From: Candidatus Woesearchaeota archaeon
GTDB lineage: Archaea; Nanobdellota; Nanobdellia; Woesearchaeales; ARS49
NCBI GenBank assembly: GCA_003694525.1
Contig: RFLK01000076.1
Span: 1 to 12,411, forward strand
Reading direction: 5' to 3'
Length of the DNA: 12,411 bases
A model generated the notes under the pieces. It was not told where the DNA came from. It saw only the letters and a list, made by a program, of their open reading frames with translations, and searched no databases. Both the position numbers and the translations under genes were made by a program. Positions 11,474 to 12,411 of this stretch are shown in pieces (positions within the stretch are counted from its first letter, which is position 1; the number at the start of each line of letters is the position of its first letter).

Positions 11474-12094
11474 ATGAAAAGGCCAATCGAGGGAAAGTTC
11501 ATCGTTCTTGAAGGCGCTGATTTTTGCGGAAAGACAACTCAATTGCGCTTGTTATTGGAGTACTTGCTCAATCACCCAAAAGACAGGGATCGTTTGATTT
11601 CAGTTCTTGCGACAAGAGAGCCTTCAAACACCGAGCATACTTTGAAGATTCGCGAGATGTTGTCAAAAATGCCTGATGCTAAAAAGCTGAGCGAGCTTTT
11701 TCTTCTTGACAGGGTTCAGCATCTGAAAACTCAAATAGAGCCGGCTCTCTCGCAAGGTGTTATTGTAGTCTGTGATCGGTATATGTACTCTCTTGTGTAT
11801 CAGGTTGTCAAGGGGGTTGATTTTGACGAGTTAATAGAGCGTCACAAGGGCTTGCGAGTTCCTGATCTTGTTCTCGTTCTCTCAGCTCCTGCAAGTGTGA
11901 GGCTTGAGCGCGCAAGGGGAAAGGGCAAGGACGTATTTGACAAGGATGTTATTTTGCAGGAAAAACTGGACGAGGCGTACGAGCAGATTCAAAAGAAATT
12001 AAGCCATCCTTTCAAGAAGATAGATGCCAGCCAGTCGATAAGCGCAACGCAAGAAGATATCCGCAGGGCAGTTGATGACATTTTAGGCTTGTGA
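11474..12094 (+). CDS. tmk: Thymidylate (dTMP) kinase
   Basis: 206 codons, the usual family size. It phosphorylates dTMP to dTDP with ATP, an essential cytoplasmic step to dTTP. The P-loop FIVLEGADFCGKTTQ is at 9-23 (GxxxxGKT at 14-21; family members commonly have GxDGxGKT or GxDxxGKT). TREP near 47-50 binds the substrate, the DRY motif is at 101-103 (CDRYMYS), and a lid-like RLERARGKGKD is at 143-153. LFLLDRVQHL (76-85) matches the family LFxADRxxH segment. The start at 11474 is set by the TATA box and gives MKRPIEGKFIVLEG, matching normal family N-termini. With the upstream HD phosphohydrolase (a possible dNTPase) it concerns nucleotide supply, though the two are not in one operon. Confidence 0.93.
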   Translation: MKRPIEGKFIVLEGADFCGKTTQLRLLLEYLLNHPKDRDRLISVLATREPSNTEHTLKIREMLSKMPDAKKLSELFLLDRVQHLKTQIEPALSQGVIVVCDRYMYSLVYQVVKGVDFDELIERHKGLRVPDLVLVLSAPASVRLERARGKGKDVFDKDVILQEKLDEAYEQIQKKLSHPFKKIDASQSISATQEDIRRAVDDILGL

Positions 12095-12255
12095 ATTTGT
12101 CTCTGAATTCGCGCTTTTCTAAGAAAATGTACAGAATGCGACAAGAAAATAATAGGTTAAAGTTCTTCACATTATCCAAAAATAAGGTAAATTGTTTTTT
12201 CTTTGCAAGAAAATGAAGAATCAAATGAAGGAGAGTGTGACGCAGGGCGGGCGCG
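12095..12255. other. Gene-free stretch between tmk and the right-edge gene
   Basis: About 160 A/T-rich bases with no convincing gene. A 29-codon plus-strand frame from 12127 exists but has no promoter or family resemblance. The only structure seen is the hairpin at 12237-12259 at its right end. Confidence 0.5.
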
Positions 12256-12259
12256 TCAC
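12237..12259 (-). terminator. GC-rich hairpin at the end of the right-edge gene
   Basis: GTGACGC (12237-12243) and GCGTCAC (12253-12259) form a 7-bp stem over a 9-nt GC-rich loop. It overlaps the stop codon of the minus-strand partial gene, and on that strand a T/C-rich stretch follows. It could end the minus-strand transcript or pause it. Confidence 0.4.
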
Positions 12260-12411
12260 TCAATGATTATAATTTGAGGACAGAGTTTAATATGGTTTCT
12301 TAGTGAGGAAATTGACTTGTTTAATATCTTACTTTCAATCAACTTTACTTTTCCATTCCAAGTGTCAAATATTTTGTATTTATTGTTAATCTTGTCAAGA
12401 ACAGTAATGAA
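12256..12411 (-). CDS. C-terminal end of an unidentified protein, cut by the window edge
   Basis: Reading the minus strand from 12411 gives 51 uninterrupted codons ending in TGA at 12256-12258. The sequence begins FITVLDKINNKYKIFDTWNG and ends LCPQIIIIE. It is rich in Lys, Ile and Asn and looks like ordinary protein with alternating strand and helix tendency. A GC-rich hairpin sits on the stop. The codons are more A/T-rich than those of the housekeeping genes. No start is visible, so the gene continues to the right. The function cannot be named from this fragment, and chance openness over 51 codons is possible. Confidence 0.45.
   Translation of the reverse strand, partial: FITVLDKINNKYKIFDTWNGKVKLIESKILNKSISSLRNHIKLCPQIIIIE

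Noticed and set aside
12127..12216. Plus-strand 29-codon frame after tmk
   Set aside because: It has no TATA box at the right distance, no Shine-Dalgarno sequence and no recognisable sequence; likely chance in A/T-rich DNA.
12012..12263. Minus-strand 83-codon frame at the end of tmk
   Set aside because: It overlaps the conserved end of tmk in antisense, has no promoter, and its translation does not look like a structured protein.
1..12411. CRISPR array, insertion sequence or transposase
   Set aside because: No regularly spaced direct repeats, terminal inverted repeats or transposase-like frames were seen on either strand.

Overview
The window looks like chromosomal DNA of an archaeon, most likely a small-genome DPANN-type lineage such as Woesearchaeota or Pacearchaeota; the phylum is an inference. 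The evidence is an archaeal-style histidyl-tRNA synthetase, an FtsZ without a bacterial C-terminal tail, a tRNA gene without encoded CCA, oligo-T terminators, and above all A/T-rich TATA boxes centred 26-29 nt upstream of the chosen start codon in nine of eleven promoters. That spacing means most messages here should be leaderless, and it was used to correct several start codons.

Left part (1-2319, all minus strand): the N-terminal part of an M16 zinc peptidase running off the left edge; a three-gene operon of small single-pass membrane proteins with CC/CCC clusters and even cysteine counts (the most unusual element in the window); and an unrecognised 242-codon gene. Next comes rlmH on the plus strand, converging on a small lipoprotein. 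Upstream of the lipoprotein is a large membrane Ser/Thr kinase of bacterial architecture: cytoplasmic Hanks kinase, transmembrane helix, coiled coil, degenerate FGE/SUMF-like domain.

Middle (5968-7889): an HD-domain phosphohydrolase of the COG1078/dNTPase type, then tRNA-Ser(CGA). About 95 bp downstream is a decayed second copy of the tRNA's 3' end together with its T-tract. A palindrome-rich intergenic stretch follows, leading to a promoter that lies 245 bp before ftsZ. The ftsZ leader holds an 11-codon ORF, a 49-codon ORF and a 6-codon ORF, nearly abutting, plus a long stem with a G-free pyrimidine loop and a Shine-Dalgarno sequence.

Right part (7890-12411): ftsZ, an unrecognised 162-codon gene, hisS (minus), inorganic pyrophosphatase, thymidylate kinase, and the C-terminal end of an unidentified minus-strand gene cut by the right edge. 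The housekeeping genes cover division, translation, nucleotide supply and pyrophosphate removal. They appear to be transcribed singly from their own promoters; the cysteine-rich trio is the only clear operon.
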